This document shows, in pieces, positions 27,396 through 36,526 of a DNA stretch of 59,153 nt. The stretch spans positions 1 to 59,153 of the forward strand of contig CAQFOZ010000007.1 in assembly GCA_948788915.1 (NCBI GenBank), written 5' to 3'. The notes under the pieces were generated by a model, which did not search any database, was not told the DNA's origin, and saw nothing but the letters and a program-made list of their open reading frames with translations. The stretch comes from an uncultured Muribaculaceae bacterium (GTDB lineage Bacteria > Bacteroidota > Bacteroidia > Bacteroidales > Muribaculaceae). The position numbers were made by a program, and so were the translations under genes. Position 1 is the stretch's first letter; each line of letters begins with the position of its first letter.

Positions 27396-27750
27396 CCCAC
27401 ACATTAAATGAATATATGGCATGAGAATGTGGCGCCACAGACACCCGAATACAATTATGATCTATTGTATCTCAACACAATCATGCACACCATGAAAGAG
27501 AAAAAATTTAAACTATTTAAAACATTTTAGAGAAAGATTTAACAATGAAATGCACATTTAACCTTGAAATCACTGCTCTGAAAAGGAGAACAGGTTATAT
27601 ATAACCACCATCTGAAATCTTTCTTTGTGCTAAAATTAAAGGGTTCAAACTCTAAAACAGTTGTGCAAATACTGTAAATACTAACCGAAAAAGCACAGCC
27701 AAATGGAAATTATCTAAAGTAACTCAATATCTAATTAAACTCAATCTTAC

Positions 27751-30700
27751 ATGAAGAACAATTGTTTTCAGCTGAAAAGGAAGTTTTGCGTTTTAGCAGC
27801 AATGCTGCTTATTGCGACACTCCCGACATTGGCTCAGAAGATCACTGTCAAGGGACACGTGACAGACGAGTCGGGCGAAGACCTTATTGGAGCCACAATC
27901 ATGGAGAAGGGCACCACTAACGGTACATCCGCTGACATAGACGGCAATTTCTCCATCAACGTACCCCCAACAGCCATACTGGTTGTAAGTTACGTGGGTT
28001 ATGACCCGATGGATGTTCCGGTCAATGGTCAGACTCAATTAAATATTGTGATGAAGACCAACGCACAGATGCTCGCAGAGACTGTCGTTATCGGTTACGG
28101 CTCGGTCAAGAAATCCGATGCCACCGGTTCTGTTGCCGTGATCAATCCCAACGAAGTGGAGGCAGGTCTGGCAACCTCTGTTCAAGACCTGCTTGTAGGC
28201 CAGACACCGGGCGTGGTTGTAACCACAGCCGGAGGCCCCGAGGGCGGAGCCAATATCCGCATCCGCGGTGGTTCGTCTCTGAATGCATCCAACGATCCGC
28301 TTATTGTAATTGACGGTGTGCCACTGGATAACAACGGTGTGCAAGGTATGGGCAACCCGCTTGCAATGATTTCTCCGGAAAACATCGAATCCATGACAAT
28401 CCTCAAGGATGCATCCGCAACAGCAATTTATGGTTCGCGCGCATCCAATGGTGTCATAATCATCACAACTAAAAAAGGAAAAGCCGGCAGACCGCAGGTC
28501 AATTTCTCCGCAAACATGTATGTGAACACAGCGCAGAAGACATGGGATGTTCTCAGCGCGGATGAATTCCGCTCTCTGATAACTCAGAAATACGGTGAAG
28601 GATCGGACGCTTTCAACGCCATGGGCGATGCAAACACAGACTGGCAGAAAGAGGTACTCCGCACAACTGTCAGCTCAGACTACAACCTTTCTGTCGGAGG
28701 TACGGCAGGGTGGCTTCCCTACCACGTAAGCGCGTCTTTCATGAACTCAAACGGTATCATCCGCACTTCGAGCATGAAACGTACGACTCTTGGATTCAAC
28801 CTGTCTCCAAAATTCTTCGATGACCATCTGAGCATCAATGCCAACGCCAAAGGATATTATGTCCGTAACAACTTCGGTGATTCCGGAGCATTAAGCGGAG
28901 CCATCAGCTTTGACCCGACACACCCGGTTTATTCAAACCAGGAAATCACAGGAGGGAACAGCGGTCAGCGCTATCTCTGGAACGGCTTCTATGAGGTTGC
29001 AAATTACTCTGAGGTAGATGGGAAGATTAATTATCAAATCAATGATAAAGCCTCAGCCAACCCCGTCGGTCAGTTGCTGAACAAAGATAATCACGCGGAT
29101 GTATACCGCTCCAACGGTAACATTCAATTCGACTACTCGATGCATTTCCTGCCTGAGCTCCACGCTAACCTCAATCTCGGTTACGATGTGAGCAAGACAA
29201 ACGAAGTAAATATAGTAGCGCCTAACTCCCGCGAGGCATGGACAAACCACGAACATTATGCCGGAGGCTACAGAACAGACACATACCAGTTCAAGAGCAA
29301 CACTCTTCTTGATTTCTATCTGAACTATAAAAAAGATTTCGATGCCATCAAGTCAATGCTGGATGTTACTGCCGGTTACTCATGGCAGCGTTTCTATAAT
29401 GAGGGCCATTATTCAGGAGCCAACGGAAACAGCGGTTTCCGCACAACACCGGGTTTCAACTATCCGACAGTTACTTATGACAACAACACTCCTATCTACT
29501 CTATGGATATCAACGAGGCCACAAAAGATCTCGTAGGAGAACAGTTCCAGAAAGACGGAGTGTCTCCGGACGGCAACTATCACTGGAAAGACCATCTGCA
29601 GTTACTCTCATTCTTCGGTCGTATCAACTATTCATTGATGGATCGTTATCTTCTTACATTCACCCTCCGTGGTGACGCCACATCCCGTTTTGCCAAAGAC
29701 AAACGCTGGGGTGTCTTCCCCTCTGTTGCATTGGGATGGAAAATCAACGAAGAGGCATTCCTGCAGCCCGCGTCAGGCTGGCTGAACGACTTGAAACTGC
29801 GTCTCGGATGGGGTCAGACCGGTCAGCAGGAGGTAGGTTCAACCATAAACTACATGCCGCTATACGCAATTGCCGCGCCATCTGTTTCCTATCCGATGGG
29901 ATTACCTGTAAACGGTGTGCAAAACTGGTATCTCCCCGTTTATGCACGCGGCTACAATCCTGACCTCACATGGGAGACAACAACCAACTGGAATGCCGCC
30001 ATCGATTTCGGATTCCTCAACAACCGTATCAGCGGTAGCTTCGAGTATTACTACCGTAAGACAACTGACTTGCTGGCGTTCGTATCGGTTCCGGCCGGAT
30101 CCTCAACCACCAACATGCTGAACCAGAATATCGGTACTCTTGAAAACTACGGTGTCGAATTCAATCTCTCCGCCAAACCGATTGTAACAGACAATTTCAC
30201 TTGGACACTGAATTACAATATAGGCTGGAACCACAATGAAATCACCGAACTTAAAGGCGAGAATGCCGTATTCAAAGTCGGAGGCATATCCGGAGGTAAC
30301 GGCAACACAGTCCAGATCCATGCTGTCGGTCATCCGGCAAATTCATTCTATCTCCTGCAGCAGGTATATGACCAGGCAGGAATGCCTATAGAAGGCGTGT
30401 ATGTAGACCAGAACAAAGACGGACAGATTGACGAGGCCGACAAGGTTATCAACAAATCACCGGAACCTAAGGTAACAATGACATTCGGTTCCAACTTCCG
30501 CTGGAAAAACTGGGATCTTGGTTTCAACCTGCGTGCGTCTATCGGCAACTACGTATATTGCAACGTGCTTTCAACAAAGGCGGTATACAATGACCTTTAT
30601 GGATACGGCCTCAACAACCTCGTGAAGAATGATTCCTATTTTGAGCAGGCACGTTACATGAGTGACTACTATCTGCGTAATGCTTCCTATCTGCGCTGTG

Positions 30701-30894
30701 ACAACATCACCCTGGGATATACATGGCAGAATCTATTCTCGGGCAATCTTCGTCTGAGACTCTTCGGAGCTGTCCAGAACCCGTTTGTGATTACAAAATA
30801 CAAGGGTGTTGATCCCGAGGTATTCGGCGGTATCGACAACAGCGTATATCCGCGTTCAACCACATATTCAATCGGACTTGTGGCCACATTCTAA
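27751..30894 (+). CDS. SusC/RagA-type TonB-dependent transporter
   Basis: A 1047-residue outer-membrane transporter. Signal peptide about 1-29 (ending TLAQ), carboxypeptidase-regulatory-like domain (KITVKGHVTDESGEDLIGAT, about 30-108), TonB-box region ETVVIGYG, plug with TILKDASATAIYGSRASNGV, and a barrel ending SIGLVATF. Unlike the SusC at 16060, it has no STN domain, so it should not signal through a FecR protein. It is followed by SusD (gap 32 bp) and SusE (gap 34 bp) genes. The three form a glycan-uptake complex, but no glycoside hydrolase or regulator gene is linked within the window. Confidence 0.94.
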   Translation: MKNNCFQLKRKFCVLAAMLLIATLPTLAQKITVKGHVTDESGEDLIGATIMEKGTTNGTSADIDGNFSINVPPTAILVVSYVGYDPMDVPVNGQTQLNIVMKTNAQMLAETVVIGYGSVKKSDATGSVAVINPNEVEAGLATSVQDLLVGQTPGVVVTTAGGPEGGANIRIRGGSSLNASNDPLIVIDGVPLDNNGVQGMGNPLAMISPENIESMTILKDASATAIYGSRASNGVIIITTKKGKAGRPQVNFSANMYVNTAQKTWDVLSADEFRSLITQKYGEGSDAFNAMGDANTDWQKEVLRTTVSSDYNLSVGGTAGWLPYHVSASFMNSNGIIRTSSMKRTTLGFNLSPKFFDDHLSINANAKGYYVRNNFGDSGALSGAISFDPTHPVYSNQEITGGNSGQRYLWNGFYEVANYSEVDGKINYQINDKASANPVGQLLNKDNHADVYRSNGNIQFDYSMHFLPELHANLNLGYDVSKTNEVNIVAPNSREAWTNHEHYAGGYRTDTYQFKSNTLLDFYLNYKKDFDAIKSMLDVTAGYSWQRFYNEGHYSGANGNSGFRTTPGFNYPTVTYDNNTPIYSMDINEATKDLVGEQFQKDGVSPDGNYHWKDHLQLLSFFGRINYSLMDRYLLTFTLRGDATSRFAKDKRWGVFPSVALGWKINEEAFLQPASGWLNDLKLRLGWGQTGQQEVGSTINYMPLYAIAAPSVSYPMGLPVNGVQNWYLPVYARGYNPDLTWETTTNWNAAIDFGFLNNRISGSFEYYYRKTTDLLAFVSVPAGSSTTNMLNQNIGTLENYGVEFNLSAKPIVTDNFTWTLNYNIGWNHNEITELKGENAVFKVGGISGGNGNTVQIHAVGHPANSFYLLQQVYDQAGMPIEGVYVDQNKDGQIDEADKVINKSPEPKVTMTFGSNFRWKNWDLGFNLRASIGNYVYCNVLSTKAVYNDLYGYGLNNLVKNDSYFEQARYMSDYYLRNASYLRCDNITLGYTWQNLFSGNLRLRLFGAVQNPFVITKYKGVDPEVFGGIDNSVYPRSTTYSIGLVATF

Positions 30895-30926
30895 TCATAT
30901 TGATCAAATTTAATCTGCAAACAATT

Positions 30927-32606
30927 ATGAAATTAAAGAAATATATGATGCTCGCAGCGGTGGCCATGAGTTTTGGCATGACCTCCTGTGTCGGAGACCT
31001 CGATCTCGAGGCCAACGATCCAAACCTGGAGTCACCCACGAGCTCAACGCTTCTTATCAACGAGGCGATGATATGTTACCAGTCTATGGCCACATCCGGT
31101 CAGGAAGGACCCGGCTCTTCTATTATTTCGGGCCTTGACAACGGTCGTGGACAATACACACGTGCTCTATTCATGATGAACGAATTCCCGACAGACGAGG
31201 TTATCTGGATCTGGAAAGACGATGGTATTTATGACCTTATCACAAATACATTCGACGCAACAAACGGTAATATCTACGGAACATATTCCCGTCTTTACGC
31301 GCATATCGCCCTCTGCAACCAGTTCCTGTCCGAGGCAGAAGGAAATACAACTCCCGAAATAGTTGTGTTGCGCGATGAGATCCGAACCCTCCGCGCAATG
31401 AGCTATTACTGGGTTCTGGATATTTTCGGGAAAACATCCATGGCTCTTGCAAAACCTGACGGAGCGACTGTCCCCGAGCAATATCCGCGTCATGAGGCTT
31501 ATAAATGGCTCGAAAAAGAACTTGTTGACATTGTCGACAATGGGAATCTCGCAACAGTCCCTGTTTACGGCCGTGTAGGCATTGATGGTGCTGAAGCACT
31601 TCTCGCCCGCCTGTATCTCAATGCAGAAGTCTATACAAAAGAAGATCCGGCAGGTGTAACCTCCGCATGGGACAAATGTGCCGAGCGTTGTGAGAATATA
31701 ATCAAGCGCCATACCGGCGGCGGATATCTCAACTCCGGTCTTGCCAATGAGTATCTGCACCTCTTCTGCCGTGACAATCACGACTACATGCCCGGAGGCG
31801 GAAACGCAGCCGAGAATGAGATACTTTGGGGAATACCTTTTGACCAGGAAAGACTTCAAAGCTGGGGTGGAACTGTATTCCTTATTAACGGAGTGCTGGC
31901 CAATGAAGGAGGCATGAGCGGTCTTGACTTCGGTTGCTCGGATGCATGGAAATGTATGAAAGCTACAAAAGAGTTCTCCGAAAACTTCACTGAGCCGGAC
32001 AAACGTTGGGCTCTGTGGGTGAAAGGGACTGTGAAATATAAAGACGAAAAAGGTGAGAACGCTGAAAAGACATACAATATCGAAAACACAGAGTTCAGCA
32101 CATGGGGCGATGGTTATGTATGTGTCAAATGGACCGGCCTGAACAGAGGAAACGATTACTTCCCGCGTTATAACGAGAATGCTCCTAAAATCTTTAGCAG
32201 CGACATCACATCAACTCAGTTTACTGATACAGACCTTGCCATGATTCGTCTGTCCGAAATTTACCTGTCATACGCAGAGTGCACTATGCACGGTGTCGGT
32301 GACAAAGCCAAAGGTCTCCAATACGTGAATCTTGTACGCGGACGCGCCGGTGTGACACCATGGACAAGTGCTGATCTCACAGCCGAAAACATGCTGGCTG
32401 AGCGCAGCCGTGAACTTTACTGGGAGCTGACACGTCGTTCAGACCTCGTCCGCTTCGGAAAATTCACCGGTCCGGATCAAAAGCTGTGGAGCTGGAAAGG
32501 CAATACGCTTGAAGGCAACAGTATCAATGCCCGTTATGATGTTATGCCTGTTCCGGCAAACGTTATCGCGGCACTACCCGATTTCAAACAGAATACGGGA
32601 TATTAA
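30927..32606 (+). CDS. SusD/RagB-family glycan-binding lipoprotein
   Basis: About 559 residues from the ATG at 30927 (MKLKKYMMLAAVAMSFG). The upstream in-frame ATG at 30900 would add nine residues that spoil the signal peptide. Lipobox GMTSC is followed by VGDLDLEANDPN. TPR-like helices, RSDLVRFGKF and the C-terminal PDFKQNTGY are SusD features. It is the extracellular lid and binding partner for the SusC at 27751. Confidence 0.92.
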   Translation: MKLKKYMMLAAVAMSFGMTSCVGDLDLEANDPNLESPTSSTLLINEAMICYQSMATSGQEGPGSSIISGLDNGRGQYTRALFMMNEFPTDEVIWIWKDDGIYDLITNTFDATNGNIYGTYSRLYAHIALCNQFLSEAEGNTTPEIVVLRDEIRTLRAMSYYWVLDIFGKTSMALAKPDGATVPEQYPRHEAYKWLEKELVDIVDNGNLATVPVYGRVGIDGAEALLARLYLNAEVYTKEDPAGVTSAWDKCAERCENIIKRHTGGGYLNSGLANEYLHLFCRDNHDYMPGGGNAAENEILWGIPFDQERLQSWGGTVFLINGVLANEGGMSGLDFGCSDAWKCMKATKEFSENFTEPDKRWALWVKGTVKYKDEKGENAEKTYNIENTEFSTWGDGYVCVKWTGLNRGNDYFPRYNENAPKIFSSDITSTQFTDTDLAMIRLSEIYLSYAECTMHGVGDKAKGLQYVNLVRGRAGVTPWTSADLTAENMLAERSRELYWELTRRSDLVRFGKFTGPDQKLWSWKGNTLEGNSINARYDVMPVPANVIAALPDFKQNTGY

Positions 32607-32640
32607 CCGAGTGTATCAAAGTTATTAAACTCAGAAAAAA

Positions 32641-33885
32641 ATGAAGAAAATTTCTATAATGTTCGCCGCTGTGGCTGTTGCTCTCGGTTTCTCTGCCTGC
32701 AACGAAACCTGGGACGACAACCCTGTCCTCGGCACACACGAAGGCGACCCTGTGTTAGAATTCCTCAACACTCCGGAGATGGCAAACGAAGCCGTGGTGA
32801 TTACGGAGGAAAACAAAAATGATAGTTTCAAGCTTACATGCTCACAGCCGGAACAGTATGGCTACAACGCATCTGTGGCATACAATGTGGAATTATCTTT
32901 GAATGAAGACTTTACCACGCCTGCTGTAGCAGAAGCACCTGCAAGTGTCACACTTACCACAAATTTCTTTAACCGCAATGCCATTAATCCGACATACCGC
33001 TCCGTGGCCGAAGCAATATGCAAGATGCTTGACGTACAAGGGAATGCAGATATTCCTACAAAACCGGGCAAACTGTATGTACGCCTGAGAGCAAACGTAG
33101 TGAATGAAAATGGCAAAGTAATAGAAAATACTGCATACACCTCAAACGCCGTAAGCTTTGAGTCGGTAAGTGTAAATTATCTTGCCATCATCACACCGGG
33201 ACTACCCTCCGGAATATACGTCAGAGGAGATATGAACGGCTGGCTCAACGATCAGTTGAACGACGGCAAGGATCTTGACATTCTTTCAAACTACGAATTC
33301 CTCACAACCACTGAGGCAAACGTATATGAACTGGATTATATAGAGATTCAATCCGGGGTGATTTTCAAAATTGCCGATAAAGGCTGGGGTGCGCCAAATC
33401 TCGGTATTAAAGATCCTATCGTGTTTGGTGAAAAAGTCGCTCTCGGCTGGAAAACCGATAACATCTCTTTAACATCAACATTCAAAGGATCCATTACACT
33501 CTCCGGTTCGGGAGAAAACTGGTCTGCCATATTCGACGCTCTTGAACCGGACACCCCCGGACAACCGTCAGGCATCTATCTCCGTGGAGATATGAATGGC
33601 TGGGGAACATCTCTGGAATTCCTTACAACCGATGTGAAAGGCGTATGGTCTTTGGAAAACCTCTCTATCTCAGCCGGCATCAAATTCAAAGTCGCAGATG
33701 CAAACTGGACTGATATAAACCTGGGCGGTGCCAAAGTTGATGGAGTGGTACAGCCTATCCTTCCGGGTGTCAAATACTCTCTTGAGAAAGGCGGTGAGAA
33801 TATCGAAATCACAGAGGCTTTCAACGGAAACGCCACATTGACTCTCAAAGCCGGTAAATATACACTGACCCTTCAACCCAATTAA
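32641..33885 (+). CDS. SusE/SusF-like outer-membrane glycan-binding protein
   Basis: A 414-residue lipoprotein (FSAC lipobox near residue 20). A SusE-type N-terminal domain (LEFLNTPEMANEAVVITEENK, about 38-180) is followed by two tandem starch-binding-like modules that begin with matching SGIYVRGDMNGW (about 196) and SGIYLRGDMNGWG (about 310). Aromatic residues in these modules would bind glucan-like ligand. SusE/F proteins are surface-exposed and hold polysaccharide near SusCD. Alpha-glucan as ligand is suggested by the modules but not proven. Two perfect hairpins follow the stop codon. Confidence 0.87.
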   Translation: MKKISIMFAAVAVALGFSACNETWDDNPVLGTHEGDPVLEFLNTPEMANEAVVITEENKNDSFKLTCSQPEQYGYNASVAYNVELSLNEDFTTPAVAEAPASVTLTTNFFNRNAINPTYRSVAEAICKMLDVQGNADIPTKPGKLYVRLRANVVNENGKVIENTAYTSNAVSFESVSVNYLAIITPGLPSGIYVRGDMNGWLNDQLNDGKDLDILSNYEFLTTTEANVYELDYIEIQSGVIFKIADKGWGAPNLGIKDPIVFGEKVALGWKTDNISLTSTFKGSITLSGSGENWSAIFDALEPDTPGQPSGIYLRGDMNGWGTSLEFLTTDVKGVWSLENLSISAGIKFKVADANWTDINLGGAKVDGVVQPILPGVKYSLEKGGENIEITEAFNGNATLTLKAGKYTLTLQPN

Positions 33886-33890
33886 ATAAT

Positions 33891-33932
33891 AATGTTTGTG
33901 GAAACCGAATTAATTCGGTTTCCACAAACATT
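33891..33932 (+). terminator. 42-bp perfect palindrome after susE
   Basis: Positions 33891-33932 read identically on both strands (20-bp arms beginning AATGTTTGTGG). A strong hairpin could form 6 bp after the stop codon at 33885. No T run follows, so it may protect the mRNA 3' end or act bidirectionally rather than being a textbook terminator. Confidence 0.6.
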
Positions 33933-33954
33933 CAACAGCAATTAAAATCTTTTA

Positions 33955-33999
33955 AATTCAAGTGCCAATGATACAGATAAGATCATTGGCACTTGAATT
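33955..33999 (+). terminator. Second hairpin after susE, 18-bp perfect stem
   Basis: AATTCAAGTGCCAATGAT (33955-33972) pairs perfectly with 33982-33999 around a 9-nt loop ACAGATAAG. It is unrelated in sequence to the preceding palindrome and again lacks a following T run. Confidence 0.6.
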
Positions 34000-34149
34000 A
34001 TGTTCTAACCGGAAAATCAATTGTAACCAACAAAATACAATAAAGCAATATGCATTTCACTGATTCGAGTTGTCAGACTCCTATTAACAATAGTAGCCCA
34101 AAATAACTAATTAGAAATCAGAAATTTACAAATTAGGGGGGGTGAATTA

Positions 34150-34180
34150 TTGTTTTATAGTCCAACATTAATTAAATTTG
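34150..34180 (+). promoter_or_regulatory. Promoter of the nucleotide-sugar operon
   Basis: TTG (34150-34152), a 20-bp spacer and TAAATTTG (34173-34180) match the Bacteroidetes -33/-7 pattern, 33 bp upstream of the ATG at 34214. Confidence 0.6.
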
Positions 34181-34213
34181 CACTAATATTGAGAATAAAC
34201 ATGCGGATGAGAT

Positions 34214-35158
34214 ATGCTTATTGGTAATAATAAGAAGTTTGCAATTATCGGATTGGCCGGTTATATTGCGCCTCGTCATCTTGAAGCGATGAAGACACTT
34301 GGCTGTCATCTTATATGTTCTCACGACATTTCAGACAGTGTCGGCATAATCGACCGATATTTTCCTGATACCCGTTTTACAACCGATTACAATGAGTTTA
34401 AGACGTTTATAAGCACGGAACATGTCGATTTTCTATCTGTCTGTACCCCGAATTATCTCCATTCCAGACATTCGGTCATGGGGATGCATTCAGGAGCTGA
34501 CGTAATCTGTGAGAAGCCGCTTGCACTTTCCGTGTCGGAACTTGACCTTATGAAAAAAGCCCGCCGGGAAACCGGACACCGCATTCATCCTATTCTGCAA
34601 CTCAGGCTGCATCCCGAAATCATGCGTCTGCGCGAAATGGTTGCCGCCAATTCATCACCGACTGTCTACGATATCGACCTTACCTACATCACTCCCCGCG
34701 GAGCATGGTATATGTCATCGTGGAAAGGAATGCCGGAAAAAAGTGGCGGTCTGGTTTTTAATATAGGTGTACATTTTATCGACATGCTGCAGTGGATATT
34801 CGGGAAAGTGCAACAATCCACTGTCCATTACTCGGAGGCAGACTGTATCGCCGGATTCCTTATGCTCGACAAGGCACGAGTAAGATACCTACTGAGTATA
34901 AACCGCCGGTATCTTCCCGAGGCTTCTTCCTTTGAATCCGCCATATATAGACACCTGTCCATCAACGGAAACAACTTCGATTTTTCCAGTGGATTTACAA
35001 ATCTCCACACCCTCAGCTACGAAAAAATCCTTAAAGGCGAAGGTTTCTCCATAGAGGATGCCGAAGCCTCCATTGACGCTATAGAAACAATCCGTACTTC
35101 CCGTCCCACCGGAGCGACAGGCGATTTTCATCCATTCCTCTTAAATTTCAGGCATTAA
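34214..35158 (+). CDS. wlbA: WlbA/WbpB-like UDP-sugar 3-dehydrogenase (Gfo/Idh/MocA)
   Basis: A 314-residue NAD-dependent oxidoreductase. Its N-terminus FAIIGLAGYIAPRHLEAMK followed by HDISDSVGIIDRYFPDTRF is the specific pattern of WlbA/WbpB, which oxidises C3 of UDP-N-acetylglucosaminuronic acid. The family EKP motif (CEKPLAL) holds the catalytic lysine and GVHFIDMLQWIFG holds the usual histidine/aspartate pair. It is followed 5 bp later by the matching aminotransferase, so the two should carry out the coupled C3 oxidation and transamination. The nearer ATGs at 34201 and 34207 run into a stop. Confidence 0.88.
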   Translation: MLIGNNKKFAIIGLAGYIAPRHLEAMKTLGCHLICSHDISDSVGIIDRYFPDTRFTTDYNEFKTFISTEHVDFLSVCTPNYLHSRHSVMGMHSGADVICEKPLALSVSELDLMKKARRETGHRIHPILQLRLHPEIMRLREMVAANSSPTVYDIDLTYITPRGAWYMSSWKGMPEKSGGLVFNIGVHFIDMLQWIFGKVQQSTVHYSEADCIAGFLMLDKARVRYLLSINRRYLPEASSFESAIYRHLSINGNNFDFSSGFTNLHTLSYEKILKGEGFSIEDAEASIDAIETIRTSRPTGATGDFHPFLLNFRH

Positions 35159-35163
35159 CGCTT

Positions 35164-36312
35164 ATGGTAAAAATGACAGACCTTCACAGACAATATCTCG
35201 ATATAGCCGAACCTCTACACAGTTCGGTCAGGAAGATATTGGAAGGTTCCGCATTCGTCAGAGGAGAGGAGATCGCCTCTCTGGAGAAAGAACTGGCACG
35301 ATTGCTGAACGTAAAACATTGCATCACATGTGCCAACGGTACCGACGCGCTGACTCTCGCGCTTATGGCCGTCGGTATTGGACATGGTGACGAAGTGATA
35401 GTTCCGACCTTTTCGTTTGCCGCTACGGCTGAAGCAGTGGCACTCGTTGGCGCTGTACCGGTGTTTGCTGATGTCGACCCGGAAACATTCGGCATCAATT
35501 ACCGAAGTGTTGAAAGACTTCTGTCACACCGTACCAAGGCCATAATACCGGTACATCTGTTCGGCCTGCCGTGCGACATGACAGCCCTGATGGAGATAGC
35601 CCGCACAGCCGATCTGAAAATTATCGAAGACAATGCACAGTCGCTCGGAGCCACTTGCCATATCTGCGGAGATAACCGGCGCCATGCCGGCACTGTAGGA
35701 CACATTGGTTGCACATCGTTTTTCCCGACCAAACCTCTCGGAGCATTCGGTGACGGAGGGGCGCTGTTTACCGATGACGACAACCTGGCTGCACGTATCA
35801 GGGCATTGGCAAATCATGGCCAGACAGTAAGATACACTCATCGGATGATTGGAATGAACTCGCGGCTTGATACCCTGCAGGCAGCTGTTCTGTCAGCAAA
35901 ACTGCCACATCTTAAAGACTGGAACGAAGCGCGCAGGAATGCCGCTTTATATTATACCCGGCAGCTTGCGGATATTGAAGGGATCCGGCTACCGTCCGAG
36001 CCTGATTATGCTACTCACATCTACCACCAGTACACAATAAAAGTCTCGCCCGAACTGCGCGATCCGCTACGTGAGGCTCTTGACCGTCAAGGCATCTCAT
36101 CAATGATATATTACCCGTTGCCGCTCCACCGGCAGCCTGCTTATAGCGGCCTGTGTCTCACTGATTCAGACTTGAGCGTTGCAGAGCAGTTGTCAGCCTC
36201 TGTCATTTCTCTCCCCATCCACAGTCATATTTCCAGGGACGAACAAGACAGCGTGATAGCAGCTGTCAAATCATTCTTTTCCAATATAAACAAGACAAGC
36301 ACCAATGAATAA
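35164..36312 (+). CDS. wbpE: WbpE/WlbC-like UDP-sugar aminotransferase (DegT/DnrJ/EryC1)
   Basis: A 382-residue PLP enzyme. ANGTDALTLAL (about 57-67) binds the phosphate, DNAQSLGA (about 156-163) stacks the ring, and K190 in FFPTKPLGAFGDGG is the Schiff-base lysine. The start MVKMTDLHRQYLDIAEPL is close to WbpE/WlbC, which aminates UDP-3-keto-GlcNAcA using glutamate to give UDP-GlcNAc(3NH2)A. Its stop overlaps the start of the truncated acetyltransferase by 8 bp. The product would normally be N-acetylated by a WbpD-type enzyme, which here is broken. Confidence 0.88.
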   Translation: MVKMTDLHRQYLDIAEPLHSSVRKILEGSAFVRGEEIASLEKELARLLNVKHCITCANGTDALTLALMAVGIGHGDEVIVPTFSFAATAEAVALVGAVPVFADVDPETFGINYRSVERLLSHRTKAIIPVHLFGLPCDMTALMEIARTADLKIIEDNAQSLGATCHICGDNRRHAGTVGHIGCTSFFPTKPLGAFGDGGALFTDDDNLAARIRALANHGQTVRYTHRMIGMNSRLDTLQAAVLSAKLPHLKDWNEARRNAALYYTRQLADIEGIRLPSEPDYATHIYHQYTIKVSPELRDPLREALDRQGISSMIYYPLPLHRQPAYSGLCLTDSDLSVAEQLSASVISLPIHSHISRDEQDSVIAAVKSFFSNINKTSTNE

Positions 36313-36526
36313 GCCTTTTATACATCCTACGTCGGTAGTCGATGACAGCGCCGTGGTAACTAAATCGGTGCCGGACTACGCTCTTGTAGCAGGCAACCCC
36401 TCCCGGCAGATAGGTTGGATAAGTCACAATAGTCACCGTCTGGAATTTGACAGCGAAGGCAAAGCGCAGTGCCCCGAGTCAGGAATCAGATACCGCTTAA
36501 TAAACAATCAGGTATATGCAGAATAA
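36305..36526 (+). pseudogene. Internally deleted WbpD/WlbB-like N-acetyltransferase
   Basis: An open frame of 73 codons that joins the two ends of a WbpD-type hexapeptide acetyltransferase. Residues 1-17 (FIHPTSVVDDSAV) are the usual N-terminus and residues 18-73 (VTKSVPDYALVAGNPSRQIGW onward, split here for length, ending with the C-x-x-SG-x-RY region) are the usual C-terminus. About 110-120 residues of left-handed beta-helix, including the catalytic histidine, are missing without a frameshift. A short GCCGTGGT stretch at the junction suggests deletion between direct repeats. Position and overlaps (8 bp with the aminotransferase, 11 bp with the dehydrogenase) are those of the intact operon gene. 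Acetyltransferase activity is not expected. Confidence 0.82.

Larger units (their letters stand above)
27191..27750. other. Divergent control region upstream of the SusCDE operon
   Basis: 560 bp without a gene. It contains the leftward GT2 promoter, a 14-bp palindrome ATGTTAATTAACAT (27331-27344) in a run of TGTTAA repeats, a -7 box TAAATTTG at 27388-27395, a 12-bp palindrome TGTGGCGCCACA (27428-27439) and about 310 bp of further leader before the SusC start. The length suggests regulated transcription or a structured leader. Confidence 0.6.
33886..34213. other. Intergenic region susE to wlbA-like gene
   Basis: 328 bp with the two hairpins (33891-33932, 33955-33999), about 130 bp of AT-rich DNA with no feature I recognise, and the promoter at 34150-34180. 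No gene. Confidence 0.6.

Noticed and set aside
27191..27750. Possible riboswitch in the long susC leader
   Set aside because: No conserved core of a known riboswitch class (cobalamin, TPP, SAM and similar) could be recognised by eye; a covariance-model scan would be needed.
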